Shown in pieces: positions 1 through 6,176 of a DNA stretch of 14,691 bases. The DNA is from Latescibacteria bacterium UBA6620 (GTDB taxonomy: Bacteria; Latescibacterota; UBA2968). The position numbers and the translations under genes were made by a program. The stretch lies in contig DJHM01000014.1 of the NCBI GenBank assembly GCA_002433075.1, positions 1 to 14,691 of the forward strand, in the 5' to 3' direction. Every line of letters starts with the position of its first letter. Position 1 is the stretch's first letter. The notes below the pieces were generated by a model that was given only the letters and a program-made list of their open reading frames with translations, searched no databases and was not told where the DNA came from.

Positions 1-383
1 ATCCTAACTCTGCGAGTGGATACACAACTGGGGGCAGGTCACTCTTCTACCACCGGAATCACGAAGGCTGGGGACCCGAACTCTGCGCGCGCCGTCCCGA
101 CGTCACCCCCGACACGATCGACGCCTTCCTCGATCGAATGTATCTCTCGAACGCCGACTTCGTCTTCACGGTCACCCGTGACTTCGTTCGGGAATGCAGG
201 ACGCCAATTCTGGTTCTACCCGATGACGTCCCCACCCACCCCTACGCTGTGGCAATGAAAACCGTCGACCTCGCCCCCAACGCCGAAGTCAGCATCTACC
301 CCTGGAAAGACTCGCAGGATCACATCAACGAAGCCGTGGGACACGTACGAAATTTCCTGTCGACCCACTGCCCCCCGCGCTGA
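1..383 (+). CDS. Alpha/beta hydrolase, C-terminal part (5' end outside window)
   Basis: The frame is open from base 3 to a TGA at 381-383, giving about 126 residues of a C-terminus with no start in the window. The segment TPILVLPDD...HP followed by NAEVSIYPW and DSQDHI is the usual end of an alpha/beta hydrolase. There, a strand leads to the catalytic acid (an Asp of LPDD) and the catalytic His lies in the last helix-loop (DH, about 18 residues from the end). The nucleophile elbow would lie upstream of the window. An internal ATG at 138 would remove conserved sequence and is not a start. The gene converges on the MATE gene with only 15 bp between the stop codons and no obvious terminator. The substrate cannot be told from this fragment. 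Confidence 0.6.
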   Translation, partial: PNSASGYTTGGRSLFYHRNHEGWGPELCARRPDVTPDTIDAFLDRMYLSNADFVFTVTRDFVRECRTPILVLPDDVPTHPYAVAMKTVDLAPNAEVSIYPWKDSQDHINEAVGHVRNFLSTHCPPR

Positions 384-398
384 GGAGGACGATCTTCT

Positions 399-1703
399 TC
401 AGATCACCCTCGTCTTCCACTCTCCTTTCCCGAACTTCCTCACCGTCAGCACCCCCTGCAACGCCCCATAGACGACGAGCGCCGTCCAGATTCCGTCGAT
501 CCCATACCCCAGGGTGAAAGCCAGCACATACGCCACGGGGAGTCGAACCGCCCATTGCGCGATCAGCGTGTAGTACATCGGCGGCATCGAGTCGCCCGCT
601 CCCCGCAGACCGCCACCACTCGCTTCCGCCGCCGTCAGGAAGGGCTCGGTCAGAATCATGGCGAGCAGGTAAACCACACCGATATCGATCACCTCCGTGG
701 CGTCCGTAAACAACTGCATAAACGGACGGGCGAGCAGATAGGCGGGGACACCCAGCAACACGTTCGTGAGAACGGCGATCAGTAGCGTCGTCCATCCGTT
801 CCGCTCGGCTCCATCGGAGTCTCCTGCACCCAGCCGCTGACCCACGAGCGCTGTCGCCACCGTGCCATAGGCCAGTCCGTTTCGCCGCAGAATGCGCTCC
901 ATCTGGTTCCCGATCGTGTAGGCCGCCACGGCCGTCGTCGAAAGCGCCGTCATCCCGATGAACTTGATGTAGACCAGCTTCGACCCATTCCGGAAAATCC
1001 CCTGGATACCCGTCGGCACACCGATTCGGAGAATGCGTCGTGCAAGCGCCCAATCGACTTGGTAGGAGGTAGAGGAAAGCAGCTTCAGACGGAAGCGTCC
1101 GCTGTAGAGCAGACCGAACCCCACACAGGTTGCGACCGCCCGACCCGTAAAGCTCCCAACGGCGGCGCCCATCACGCCCCACGCCGGAAAGCCGAAGTGA
1201 CCGAAGATGAGAACGTAGCTCGTCGAGATCTGAACCGTACTCGCCAGGACAGCGAGGTAGAAGGGAGTGCGAGTATCGCCCGCGCCTTGAAAGCAGCTGG
1301 CAACCGCACGGTTGAGAGTCATGAAGGGGATGCCGACGAAGAACACCTGCAGGTAGGGAGTTCCCTGTGCGATCACATCCGGGTCGCTGATGATCGCGGG
1401 AAGCAGAAACGGTGAGACGGCCAGGCTCACCAGCCCGAACACGATGCTGAACCCGAACAGGAGCGTGAACGCCTGCTTGGCTGCCGCGCTCGCATCCTCC
1501 ATCGATTCCGCCCCGATGGCCTGGGCGACCATCGTCAGCGCCCCGCGCGAAATCGACATCATCGTCGTGAAAAGCACGCTCGTAAACGCCTGTGCGATCC
1601 CTACCGCGGACAGCGCCGACGGCCCGAGCATTCCCACTAGGAACAGCTGGATCATCCCCACGAACGTCTCGGCGTGTCCCCCGAACGCCACCGGGATCGT
1701 CAT
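399..1703 (-). CDS. MATE-family efflux transporter, N-terminus probably frameshifted
   Basis: This is an inner-membrane multidrug/cation antiporter-type protein of 434 codons from the only usable in-frame ATG. The first helix is entered at TIPVAFGGHAETFVGM, followed by FLVGMLGPSALSAVGIAQ, a typical MATE N-lobe. A second lobe starts near residue 225 (RRILRIGVPTGIQGIFRNG), matching the family's internal 6+6 helix duplication. The start is doubtful. The frame stays coding-like upstream of 1703 (RIDFSLTRRIVT) up to a TGA at 1785-1787 without any ATG, GTG or TTG. A better start, ATG at 1788, lies one frame away. Removing one C from the CCCC run at 1771-1774 joins the two and gives about 462 residues, a normal MATE length. 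It lies downstream of PhyH 1 on the same strand across 268 bp. The family call is firm; the substrate is unknown. Confidence 0.88.
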   Translation of the reverse strand: MTIPVAFGGHAETFVGMIQLFLVGMLGPSALSAVGIAQAFTSVLFTTMMSISRGALTMVAQAIGAESMEDASAAAKQAFTLLFGFSIVFGLVSLAVSPFLLPAIISDPDVIAQGTPYLQVFFVGIPFMTLNRAVASCFQGAGDTRTPFYLAVLASTVQISTSYVLIFGHFGFPAWGVMGAAVGSFTGRAVATCVGFGLLYSGRFRLKLLSSTSYQVDWALARRILRIGVPTGIQGIFRNGSKLVYIKFIGMTALSTTAVAAYTIGNQMERILRRNGLAYGTVATALVGQRLGAGDSDGAERNGWTTLLIAVLTNVLLGVPAYLLARPFMQLFTDATEVIDIGVVYLLAMILTEPFLTAAEASGGGLRGAGDSMPPMYYTLIAQWAVRLPVAYVLAFTLGYGIDGIWTALVVYGALQGVLTVRKFGKGEWKTRVI

Positions 1704-1806
1704 CGTGACGATCCGACGGGTCAGTGAGAAATCGATCCGTTGGGATTTGTCTTCGGAGGGATTATCGTCTGGGGCTTGGATGTGTCATCTCGGGAAAAAC
1801 TTGAGG

Positions 1807-1822
1807 CACCAAGACACTAAGA
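1807..1822. repeat. Octamer array, two copies
   Basis: Two units with period 8, CACCAAGA then CACTAAGA, lie in the gap between the MATE and PhyH 1 genes. The unit is the same as in the perfect three-copy array at 2866-2889. Together the two arrays flank the PhyH 1 gene in the same orientation. Confidence 0.6.
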
Positions 1823-1907
1823 AGGGCAGGATTTCTTTCCCCCAAGTAGGAAGCACAGCACTGGCCTGTGCCTTGCCTCCAAGCTCGGAAGCGACCCCAT
1901 TTCACCC

Positions 1908-1925
1908 TCTGCGTTCTCAGCGTTC
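1908..1925. repeat. Nonamer array, two copies
   Basis: Two units with period 9, TCTGCGTTC then TCAGCGTTC, are followed by a partial third (TCC). They lie 47 bp beyond the stop of PhyH 1, between it and the MATE gene. No other copy of this family was seen in the window. A 6-bp hairpin (1853-1858 with 1866-1871) lies between this array and the one at 1807, but has no T-run and is not called a terminator. Confidence 0.45.
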
Positions 1926-1971
1926 TCCTAGCTTGCCGCAGCCTTGGCGAAGGCAGCAGCGGTGAAAGGTT

Positions 1972-2823
1972 TTAGATCGCACCGATACTCGCCCGCTTGG
2001 GCAGCGCGGCCTGAAATTCCGCCACGCTCTTGTAGGGGGGATCCACCCCGTGGGACGAGGTGACCGGGTCCGGCTGACGGTAGCGCACGTGGACCGCCCG
2101 TCTGATCCGTTCCGTCTTCCGAATCGACGCCGTGTGCCAGCTCGCGTTGTTGAAGACAAGCGCGGTCCCTGCCTTCCCGTGCACGTCGACCCGGCCGACC
2201 CGGCGCCCGAACTCCCGCCCGAACGAATCCTTCCAGGTTGGCTTGTCCGGATCGAGATACCCGGTATCCCGGTCGTCGATCCTCGGATGGTCATCCGTCG
2301 TCTTCGGCAACGAGCGCTTCGTGTCCGCACTCTCGGGAATGACGCTCGTGCAGTGGTTGCCTTCATCCACGTCGTCGAGGCAGAAGATGACCTGGATCGA
2401 GGGTGCATAGTAGTCATTCATGTCCGCACCCACCACGGAGCCACTGTCCTCTCGATGCCAGTTGCGCGACAGGGCCAGCGGGTCTCCCCCGTCGATGTCC
2501 TCCGGCGGGTCCACCAAGCAAGGCTCCCGCTGGATATAGCTCAGACCCGAGCACTGGCATCCTTCTCCCAGAATCGCCTTCACAAGCGGAATGACACCCG
2601 GATGATGGACGATATGATCGACGGCATCCGTGCGGTTCATCAAATCGATGCCAACATTACTGAGCGCATTGAACCCCGGCCGAGGCCCCATCTTCCACGC
2701 GTCTGGATGTTCTGCGCGATCGGCGTCGATCCCGTCATTGACCCGGGCGATGTCCTCCGAGGACAGGACCTCGTGCAGAACGACGTAGCCGTTACCTCTG
2801 AAATGGTCGAGATGATCTTTCAT
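1972..2823 (-). CDS. Phytanoyl-CoA dioxygenase (PhyH)-family Fe(II)/2-oxoglutarate oxygenase 1
   Basis: This is a cytosolic non-haem iron hydroxylase of 283 residues, a usual PhyH length. The N-terminus (FRGNGYVVLHEVLSSEDIARVN) is the typical opening of the family. The facial triad is visible: His123-Arg-Glu125 in NWHRED, and distal His230 in NNASWHTAS. An Arg (239 or 241, in TERIRR) is placed to bind the 2-oxoglutarate carboxylate. Glu instead of Asp in the HxD/E motif is tolerated in the family. The frame runs on to 2871, but ATG 2821-2823 is chosen because AAGGAG lies 6 bases upstream; the extra 16 codons run towards the octamer array. The substrate is unknown: PhyH proteins hydroxylate lipids, amino acids, ectoine or natural products. 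The MATE gene downstream might share its transcript across 268 bp. This is inferred only. Confidence 0.87.
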   Translation of the reverse strand: MKDHLDHFRGNGYVVLHEVLSSEDIARVNDGIDADRAEHPDAWKMGPRPGFNALSNVGIDLMNRTDAVDHIVHHPGVIPLVKAILGEGCQCSGLSYIQREPCLVDPPEDIDGGDPLALSRNWHREDSGSVVGADMNDYYAPSIQVIFCLDDVDEGNHCTSVIPESADTKRSLPKTTDDHPRIDDRDTGYLDPDKPTWKDSFGREFGRRVGRVDVHGKAGTALVFNNASWHTASIRKTERIRRAVHVRYRQPDPVTSSHGVDPPYKSVAEFQAALPKRASIGAI

Positions 2824-2829
2824 TGGACG

Positions 2830-2835
2830 CTCCTT
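2830..2835 (-). promoter_or_regulatory. Ribosome binding site deciding the PhyH 1 start
   Basis: AAGGAG on the minus strand lies 6 bases before ATG 2821-2823. It is among the clearest Shine-Dalgarno sites in the window, shows that this organism uses them, and fixes the start against the longer frame that begins at 2871. Confidence 0.75.
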
Positions 2836-2865
2836 GGCTTCGCGTGAATGGTCAAGAAGGTTAAC

Positions 2866-2889
2866 CACCAAGACACCAAGACACCAAGA
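2866..2889. repeat. Octamer array, three perfect copies
   Basis: CACCAAGA is repeated three times without a mismatch (2866-2873, 2874-2881, 2882-2889). It lies 42 bp upstream of the PhyH 1 start in the divergent gap to the nucleoside phosphorylase. It shares its unit with 1807-1822. The perfect identity suggests recent expansion compared with the other, degenerate arrays. Confidence 0.85.
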
Positions 2890-2972
2890 GAATCAGGAGG
2901 GAGTTGGTGACAATGTGCCCCGCCCTGTGGATCCCCGAGTGCACGCGCGGCCTGAGGAATTCCCCTTCCCCA

Positions 2973-3000
2973 TTTTGCACTTTTCACTTTCCATTCTGAA
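2973..3000. repeat. Heptamer array ending exactly at a start codon
   Basis: Four degenerate units with period 7 (TTTTGCA, CTTTTCA, CTTTCCA, TTCTGAA) fill the 28 bp before the ATG at 3001. This is where the ribosome binding site of the nucleoside phosphorylase should be, and no Shine-Dalgarno site is present. The same family recurs at 14663-14691. Confidence 0.7.
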
Positions 3001-3759
3001 ATGAATCTCCCGCTTTTGGACCACGATCTCGCCCCCGAAGCCATCACCGAACCCGGCCGCCACATCCAGCCGCGGGACGTCCCAAAGCACTGCGTCATCT
3101 GCTTCTTCCACGATGTGCTGGACAAGGTCATCAGCGAGCACAACGCGACGATGATCGAGCGACGCAAGTAGGAGGACGGACCGCATCCGTTGTATGAGAT
3201 CGACTACGACGGCCGACGCCTCGCCTTCTACCATCCCGGTGTCGGAGCCCCTATTTCCGCGGGTCTACTCGAAGTCAGCATCGCCTATGGCTGTCGCAAG
3301 TTCATCGCCTGCAGTGGATGCGGCGTCCTCGAAGCCGGAATCACGCTCGGAGACCTGATCGTCGAGAACGCCGCCGTTCGGGACGAGGGTGTCTCCTACG
3401 CCTACGCGGAGCCCTCTCGCGAGATCGCGGCCGACCCGGACGGCGTCGACGCGCTCGTCCGCACCCTAGAGGAACGAAACATCCCCCACCGCGTAGCCAA
3501 AACCTGGACGACCCCCGCCCCCTACCGAGAAACCCGCAAGCTCGTCGACCAGCGCGTAGGCGAAGGCTGTCTGACGGTCGAGATGGAGGCCGCCGCTATG
3601 ATCGCCGTCGCGCGATATCGCAAGGTCACCTTCGGCCAGGTCCTCTACGGCGGCGACGATCTCAGCGGCGATGAATGGGACGTCCGGGGATGGCAATCGA
3701 AGGAGGACCTGCGGGAGAACCTGTTCTGGCTGGCTGCAGATGCAGTCTTGCACCTGTAG
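3001..3759 (+). pseudogene. Nucleoside phosphorylase (PNP/UDP family) interrupted by an in-frame amber codon
   Basis: Members of this family phosphorolyse purine or pyrimidine nucleosides to base and (deoxy)ribose 1-phosphate. One frame from ATG 3001 to TAG 3757-3759 encodes 252 positions, the full family length, but codon 57 (3169-3171) is TAG. Before it stand 56 residues with family character (PRDVPKHCVICFFHDVLDKV). After it follow YEIDYDGRRLAFYHPGVGAP, CRKFIACSGCGVLEAG, KTWTTPAPYRET and VEMEAAAM, the nucleoside-binding EMEA motif. From memory of related proteins this position is normally Ser in an R-S-E-x-G context, so TCG to TAG would be a single change. A second product could start at TTG 3190, since AGGAGG lies at 3170-3175 with a long 14-base gap. 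The 5' leader is the heptamer array. It is either a recent nonsense pseudogene, a sequencing error or a split gene. Confidence 0.85.
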
Positions 3760-3797
3760 GACCGAACCGGCCCCTATTGACCCCCTTGAGAGGAACT

Positions 3798-3820
3798 ACC
3801 CGTGGGCGCGGGTCGGTTTT
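3798..3820 (+). terminator. Possible weak terminator after the nucleoside phosphorylase
   Basis: ACCCG (3798-3802) pairs with CGGGT (3809-3813) across a 6-base loop, followed by CGG and four T. The short stem and short T-run make it marginal. Confidence 0.3.
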
Positions 3821-3821
3821 C

Positions 3822-3848
3822 TTTCGTGTATTTCGTGTGTTTCGTGGT
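3822..3848. repeat. Nonamer array, three copies
   Basis: The units TTTCGTGTA, TTTCGTGTG and TTTCGTGGT follow one another with period 9, and the next start codon (3860) comes 11 bp later. The same family appears at 6177-6203 and, inverted and worn, at 13511-13528. Confidence 0.75.
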
Positions 3849-3859
3849 AATCTGTCTAG

Positions 3860-4792
3860 ATGAACTCTTACGAAAACCTCCGCCACCTCATCGCCGGACC
3901 CACCGTCCCCCTCCCCATCCTCTACTGCGACGACCTCACCATCGATCACGCCGGCATCGCCCGCTATGTGAAATGGTTGCTCGACGCGGGGATGACCAAC
4001 ACGTGCCTCACCTACGTCTACAGCCAGATCGAATACGTCAGCGAGGATGAACTTCTCGCGGTCACGAAAACGATCGCCGACGTGATCGGTGACCGTGCCG
4101 TGTTCATCGCCTGTACGCACATCGACACGACAGAAAGAACGTCCGCCCTCATCGACGAAATCGAGAAGCTGGGTGCGCACGCCGTTTTCACAATGCCGGA
4201 GCCCGACGCGTGGGCGGCGGAGCAGTACAGTCCACACCTCTCCACCCTTTCACAGACGACCAACATCCCCCTCCTGCTCGTCAACAATGTCTCTTCCACA
4301 GACCCTGCGCAGCCCATCTTCCCCGCCCCCGCGTATCGGGAATTGCTCGAGGACGATGCCATCGTCGGTCTGAAAGAAGACTTCAACAACATCCCCTACC
4401 GACTGGACCTGATTCGCGAGTATGGCGACCGAATGTGCATCGTGGGCGGTGGCGTCCAGCGCAACTACCTGTTCTGCAATCACCATCCCGGCCAAGGCGA
4501 GCTTTTCGGCCAGTTCAGTCCGTCGACCGCGCTTAGATTCATGAAGATGCTCGGGGATCAGCAGCTTCGCGAAGCCGTGGACTTCATCGAGCGGCGGGAC
4601 CTCGCGATCCGCGACAGCCTTTGCGGCCTCAACTTCATCGCTAGAAACCAGGCCTATCTTCATGGGATGGGCTTCGGGGAAAGCGCGAAGCTTCGCCCAC
4701 CGCTCGAGTCACCCACGGAAGATCAGATCGATCAGGTCATCGTTGCGATGAAGGGATACCCGGACGTGTTTCCCGAGTTGTGCGCGAAATGA
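3860..4792 (+). CDS. Dihydrodipicolinate synthase/N-acetylneuraminate lyase (DapA/NanA) superfamily aldolase
   Basis: This is a class I aldolase-type (beta/alpha)8 barrel of 310 residues, full length for the family. The Schiff-base lysine is Lys172 in IVGLKEDFNN, followed by a glycine-rich strand (CIVGGGVQRN). The protein is divergent. The catalytic Tyr of the family's YNVP motif is replaced by Asn in LLVNNVSS (142-144), and the TTGE-like substrate loop reads TCLTYVYSQIEY. It is therefore unlikely to be the biosynthetic DapA; a catabolic 2-keto-acid aldolase or dehydratase, or a sialic-acid-type lyase, is more plausible. The start ATG lies just after the nonamer array and has no Shine-Dalgarno site. 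It follows the phosphorylase by 100 bp and ends 28 bp before a strong terminator, so it may be monocistronic. Confidence 0.82.
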   Translation: MNSYENLRHLIAGPTVPLPILYCDDLTIDHAGIARYVKWLLDAGMTNTCLTYVYSQIEYVSEDELLAVTKTIADVIGDRAVFIACTHIDTTERTSALIDEIEKLGAHAVFTMPEPDAWAAEQYSPHLSTLSQTTNIPLLLVNNVSSTDPAQPIFPAPAYRELLEDDAIVGLKEDFNNIPYRLDLIREYGDRMCIVGGGVQRNYLFCNHHPGQGELFGQFSPSTALRFMKMLGDQQLREAVDFIERRDLAIRDSLCGLNFIARNQAYLHGMGFGESAKLRPPLESPTEDQIDQVIVAMKGYPDVFPELCAK

Positions 4793-4820
4793 AAAACCAC
4801 CAGGTGAAGTGAATTACGTA

Positions 4821-4861
4821 AAACGGCCGCGAGCGAAAACGCTCACGGCCGTTTGATTTTT
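4821..4861. terminator. Strong bidirectional intrinsic terminator
   Basis: A 15-base arm (4821-4835) pairs with 4840-4854 with one mismatch and an AAAA loop. GATTTTT follows on the plus strand. On the minus strand the same hairpin is followed by TTTT, so it can stop both the aldolase transcript (stop at 4792) and the minus-strand transcript from 5164. Confidence 0.88.
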
Positions 4862-4876
4862 CGTATTCGATTGTGT

Positions 4877-5155
4877 TTACGAGACCCTGGAAGGGAGGAC
4901 ATTCCACGGTCGCTCGAGATCATTGAGACTACTCACGTGCTGCCTCCTTTCGGTCATCGAGATCGGCTTGCGATCACACCCGCGACCCAGATTCGGGGAG
5001 GCCTTGCGTCCAACGGTGGGAGGCATCGGCGGAAAACATGATCCGCAACCGGTGGAGGAACTTCCCATTTTGTACCGGCGGATGACGCATCCCGTTAGCG
5101 CGGACTGGGGGCCAAACAACGGGTCATTTCGAGCGGCGTGCCGATAACGTTTCAT
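4877..5155 (-). CDS. Possible small orphan protein inside the structured transcript
   Basis: ATG 5153-5155 with GGAG 5 bases upstream opens 92 codons ending in TAA just before the terminator. The product is basic and rich in Arg, Ser, Pro and Gly with four Cys (CVIRR, GCGSC, RGCDRK). It has no recognisable fold, signal peptide or membrane segment, and its composition does not look like a typical globular protein. Inside it, AAAGGAGG lies 6 bases before a GTG at 4934-4936 that would give only 19 codons. Either frame could be accidental if the transcript is a structured RNA. It is listed because promoter, ribosome site and terminator are all in place. Confidence 0.25.
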   Translation of the reverse strand: MKRYRHAARNDPLFGPQSALTGCVIRRYKMGSSSTGCGSCFPPMPPTVGRKASPNLGRGCDRKPISMTERRQHVSSLNDLERPWNVLPSRVS

Positions 5156-5170
5156 CCTCTCTCCACCTAA

Positions 5171-5199
5171 AGTGTAGGGATTCGTCCCATTCGTGTCAA
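5171..5199 (-). promoter_or_regulatory. Strong sigma70-type promoter
   Basis: On the minus strand TTGACA (5199-5194, all six consensus bases) is followed after exactly 17 bases by TACACT (5176-5171, four of six). The upstream DNA (5200-5236) is very AT-rich, like an UP element, in an otherwise GC-rich window. The expected start is near 5164. Confidence 0.7.
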
Positions 5200-5245
5200 A
5201 TCAGCCATTTTTTATATTAAGCAAATAAAAACAATACCTTACGAC

Positions 5246-5278
5246 CCACAACCCAAGAGTCATTTCTTCCGGTTGTGG
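5246..5278. promoter_or_regulatory. Inverted repeat, possible operator
   Basis: CCACAACC (5246-5253) and GGTTGTGG (5271-5278) form a perfect 8-bp inverted repeat with a 17-bp spacer. It sits upstream of the minus-strand promoter and of the plus-strand frame that ends at 5768. No adjacent regulator gene points to a protein that might bind it. Confidence 0.3.
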
Positions 5279-5330
5279 ACGGGAACTTCGATCGATCGGA
5301 AGACGTACAAAAATAAACATTCCGTTGAAC

Positions 5331-5347
5331 CCGGTCCCTTCGACCGG
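5331..5347. repeat. Short perfect hairpin
   Basis: CCGGTC and GACCGG pair across a 5-base loop. There is no T-run. It overlaps the doubtful 5' part of the frame ending at 5768. Confidence 0.35.
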
Positions 5348-5354
5348 TGTCCTG

Positions 5355-5768
5355 ATGGGTGAATGCAGTGAATTCGTACGCGTAACCACCTTTAAGGAAG
5401 GAAAGTCCAATGTAACCTCAGCTGTCTGGCATCCCCGCCCGCGGGGATCCCCGGGCTACACGAGGACGGGCGAGTTCGCTTCGCAGGGCCCTCCAAACGT
5501 CCACCGTCCGCCGACTTGTCCGTTTCGTGGCCACCGCTTACGTCGCATAAAGGACATCGATGGCCTCGACGTCCACGAGACGACCGCACTCAGCGCCCGG
5601 GTCCGCGCAGGTATCGCCGGAGCCAACATCCAGTTGGGCGATCTGAACGGCCGCACCGCGCCCCCTGAACGTGCCTACGGCGTCTTCGCCAGAGCCGCCG
5701 CCAGGGGCGAAGTCGACCCCCTCGAGGATATCGACACCCGCATCCTGTGCGGTCTACCCGTGAAGTAA
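5355..5768 (+). CDS. Hypothetical protein, only the C-terminal half convincing
   Basis: The frame from ATG 5355 to TAA 5766-5768 gives 137 residues; TTG 5325 would add ten. From about 5544 the codons are GC-ending and the peptide looks protein-like (DGLDVHETTALSARVRAG, then PPERAYGVFARAAARG and EVDPLEDIDTRILCG). A proper terminator follows 24 bp after the stop, so a real gene probably ends here. The first 60 residues (TFKEGKSNV, HPRPRGSPGY, RPPTCPFRGH) look like translated non-coding DNA. They span a 7-bp palindrome (5431-5437 with 5442-5448) and have no ribosome site at either start. The gene may have lost its 5' end or begin in another frame. I do not recognise the family. Confidence 0.4.
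   Translation: MGECSEFVRVTTFKEGKSNVTSAVWHPRPRGSPGYTRTGEFASQGPPNVHRPPTCPFRGHRLRRIKDIDGLDVHETTALSARVRAGIAGANIQLGDLNGRTAPPERAYGVFARAAARGEVDPLEDIDTRILCGLPVK
5394..5415 (+). promoter_or_regulatory. Good ribosome site followed by ATG-TAA (start-stop)
   Basis: AAGGAAGG (5394-5401) lies 8 bases before ATG 5410-5412, which is followed at once by TAA. It is either a minimal start-stop element or the original start of the gene ending at 5768, now out of frame with it. Confidence 0.25.
5431..5448. repeat. Perfect 7-bp palindromic hairpin
   Basis: ATCCCCG pairs with CGGGGAT across a CCCG loop. With the GC-rich, non-coding-like sequence around it, this may be part of a dispersed palindromic element. Confidence 0.35.
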
Positions 5769-5792
5769 GCCCTTTCCAACGTACATAAACCG

Positions 5793-5830
5793 AGCCGCGG
5801 GTCGAGATGTTCTTCGATCCGCGGCTTTCT
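5793..5830 (+). terminator. Intrinsic terminator
   Basis: A 13-base arm (5793-5805) pairs with 5814-5826 with one mismatch around an 8-base loop, followed by TTCTT. It lies 24 bp after the stop at 5768 and supports a real plus-strand gene ending there. Confidence 0.75.
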
Positions 5831-5855
5831 TGCCTCACGCAGTCCATACCGCGCA

Positions 5856-5901
5856 GGGACGGTTCGAGACTGTCCTGAGCGCGGTCGAAGGGAACCGTCC
5901 C
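5856..5901. repeat. REP-like palindromic element
   Basis: GGGACGGTTC (5856-5865) and GAACCGTCCC (5892-5901) are perfect 10-bp arms around a 26-base centre containing CCTGAGCGCGGTCGAAGG. I recall this core as typical of dispersed REP-like palindromes in many environmental genomes (not checked). No transposase is nearby. Confidence 0.6.
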
Positions 5902-5903
5902 CA

Positions 5904-5993
5904 GTGGCAAAATGGCTGGCTCTTGATTTTTCCGACGACGGCCCCCCGGCTGTCATCTCCAAGCACAACGGATACCGCAACGAGCTCTATTAA
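5904..5993 (+). pseudogene. Possible C-terminal gene remnant
   Basis: The frame ending in TAA 5991-5993 reads AKWLALDFSDDGPPAV then ISKHNGYRNELY, which looks like a genuine protein C-terminus. It starts immediately after the REP-like palindrome; only 29 codons can be assigned (a GTG is at 5904) and the rest of the gene is absent. The family is not recognised. From here to 6176 nothing convincing was seen: no gene, no terminator and no RNA. Confidence 0.3.
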
Positions 5994-6176
5994 CTTCCAG
6001 GCTGATGCGCTCAGAGATCCCTCGTCGCGTGCACCACCCTCCCAGGCTTCTCTCCTCAACCGCGCTCACTCAAAACCACCGTCCTGCAGAACGTCCTAGG
6101 CCAAGTACAATGTCATCCCCACATCGTCTGCCGGAAGATCCGTCGGTTAGAACGCACCGCGATCTCGGGGATTTCC

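Larger units (their letters stand above)
4821..5164 (-). ncRNA. Candidate structured RNA of unknown family (~340 nt)
   Basis: A near-consensus promoter (5171-5199) reads into this stretch and the hairpin at 4821-4854 ends it, defining a transcript of about 340 nt. It can fold into a series of strong helices. One is 5118-5127 with 5082-5096 (six plus four pairs around a bulge). Another is 5041-5083 (five plus five pairs with a 3-base bulge). A third is 4880-4914, where TCG, GGTC and TTCCA on one side match TGGAA, GACC and CGA on the other. The terminator makes the last helix. With +1 near 5164, only about 9 bases precede the first ATG (5155), short for a normal leader, which favours an RNA product. 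I compared it by eye with remembered signatures of RNase P RNA, tmRNA, 4.5S RNA and common riboswitches and saw none. A 92-codon frame inside it is the alternative. Confidence 0.4.

Noticed and set aside
325..1182. Minus-strand frame of 285 codons overlapping the MATE gene
   Set aside because: It is a shadow of the MATE gene in another frame with implausible composition.
2866..2889. CRISPR array
   Set aside because: Units of 7-9 bp without spacers and no cas genes; these are tandem repeats.
3169..3171. Pyrrolysine or amber-recoded genetic code
   Set aside because: TAG is the terminal stop of at least three genes in this window, and nucleoside phosphorylases have no known pyrrolysine.
4930..4960. 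Minus-strand CCGAAAGGAGGCAGCA resembles the tip of SRP (4.5S) RNA
   Set aside because: The required GTCAGG on the 5' side of the loop is absent, so it does not form the SRP domain IV loop.
5394..5408. GGAAGGAAAGTCC resembles the conserved GAGGAAAGTCC segment of RNase P RNA
   Set aside because: The other conserved RNase P segments (for example the ACAGAA-type 3' strand) are not found at the right distance, so the match is taken as chance.
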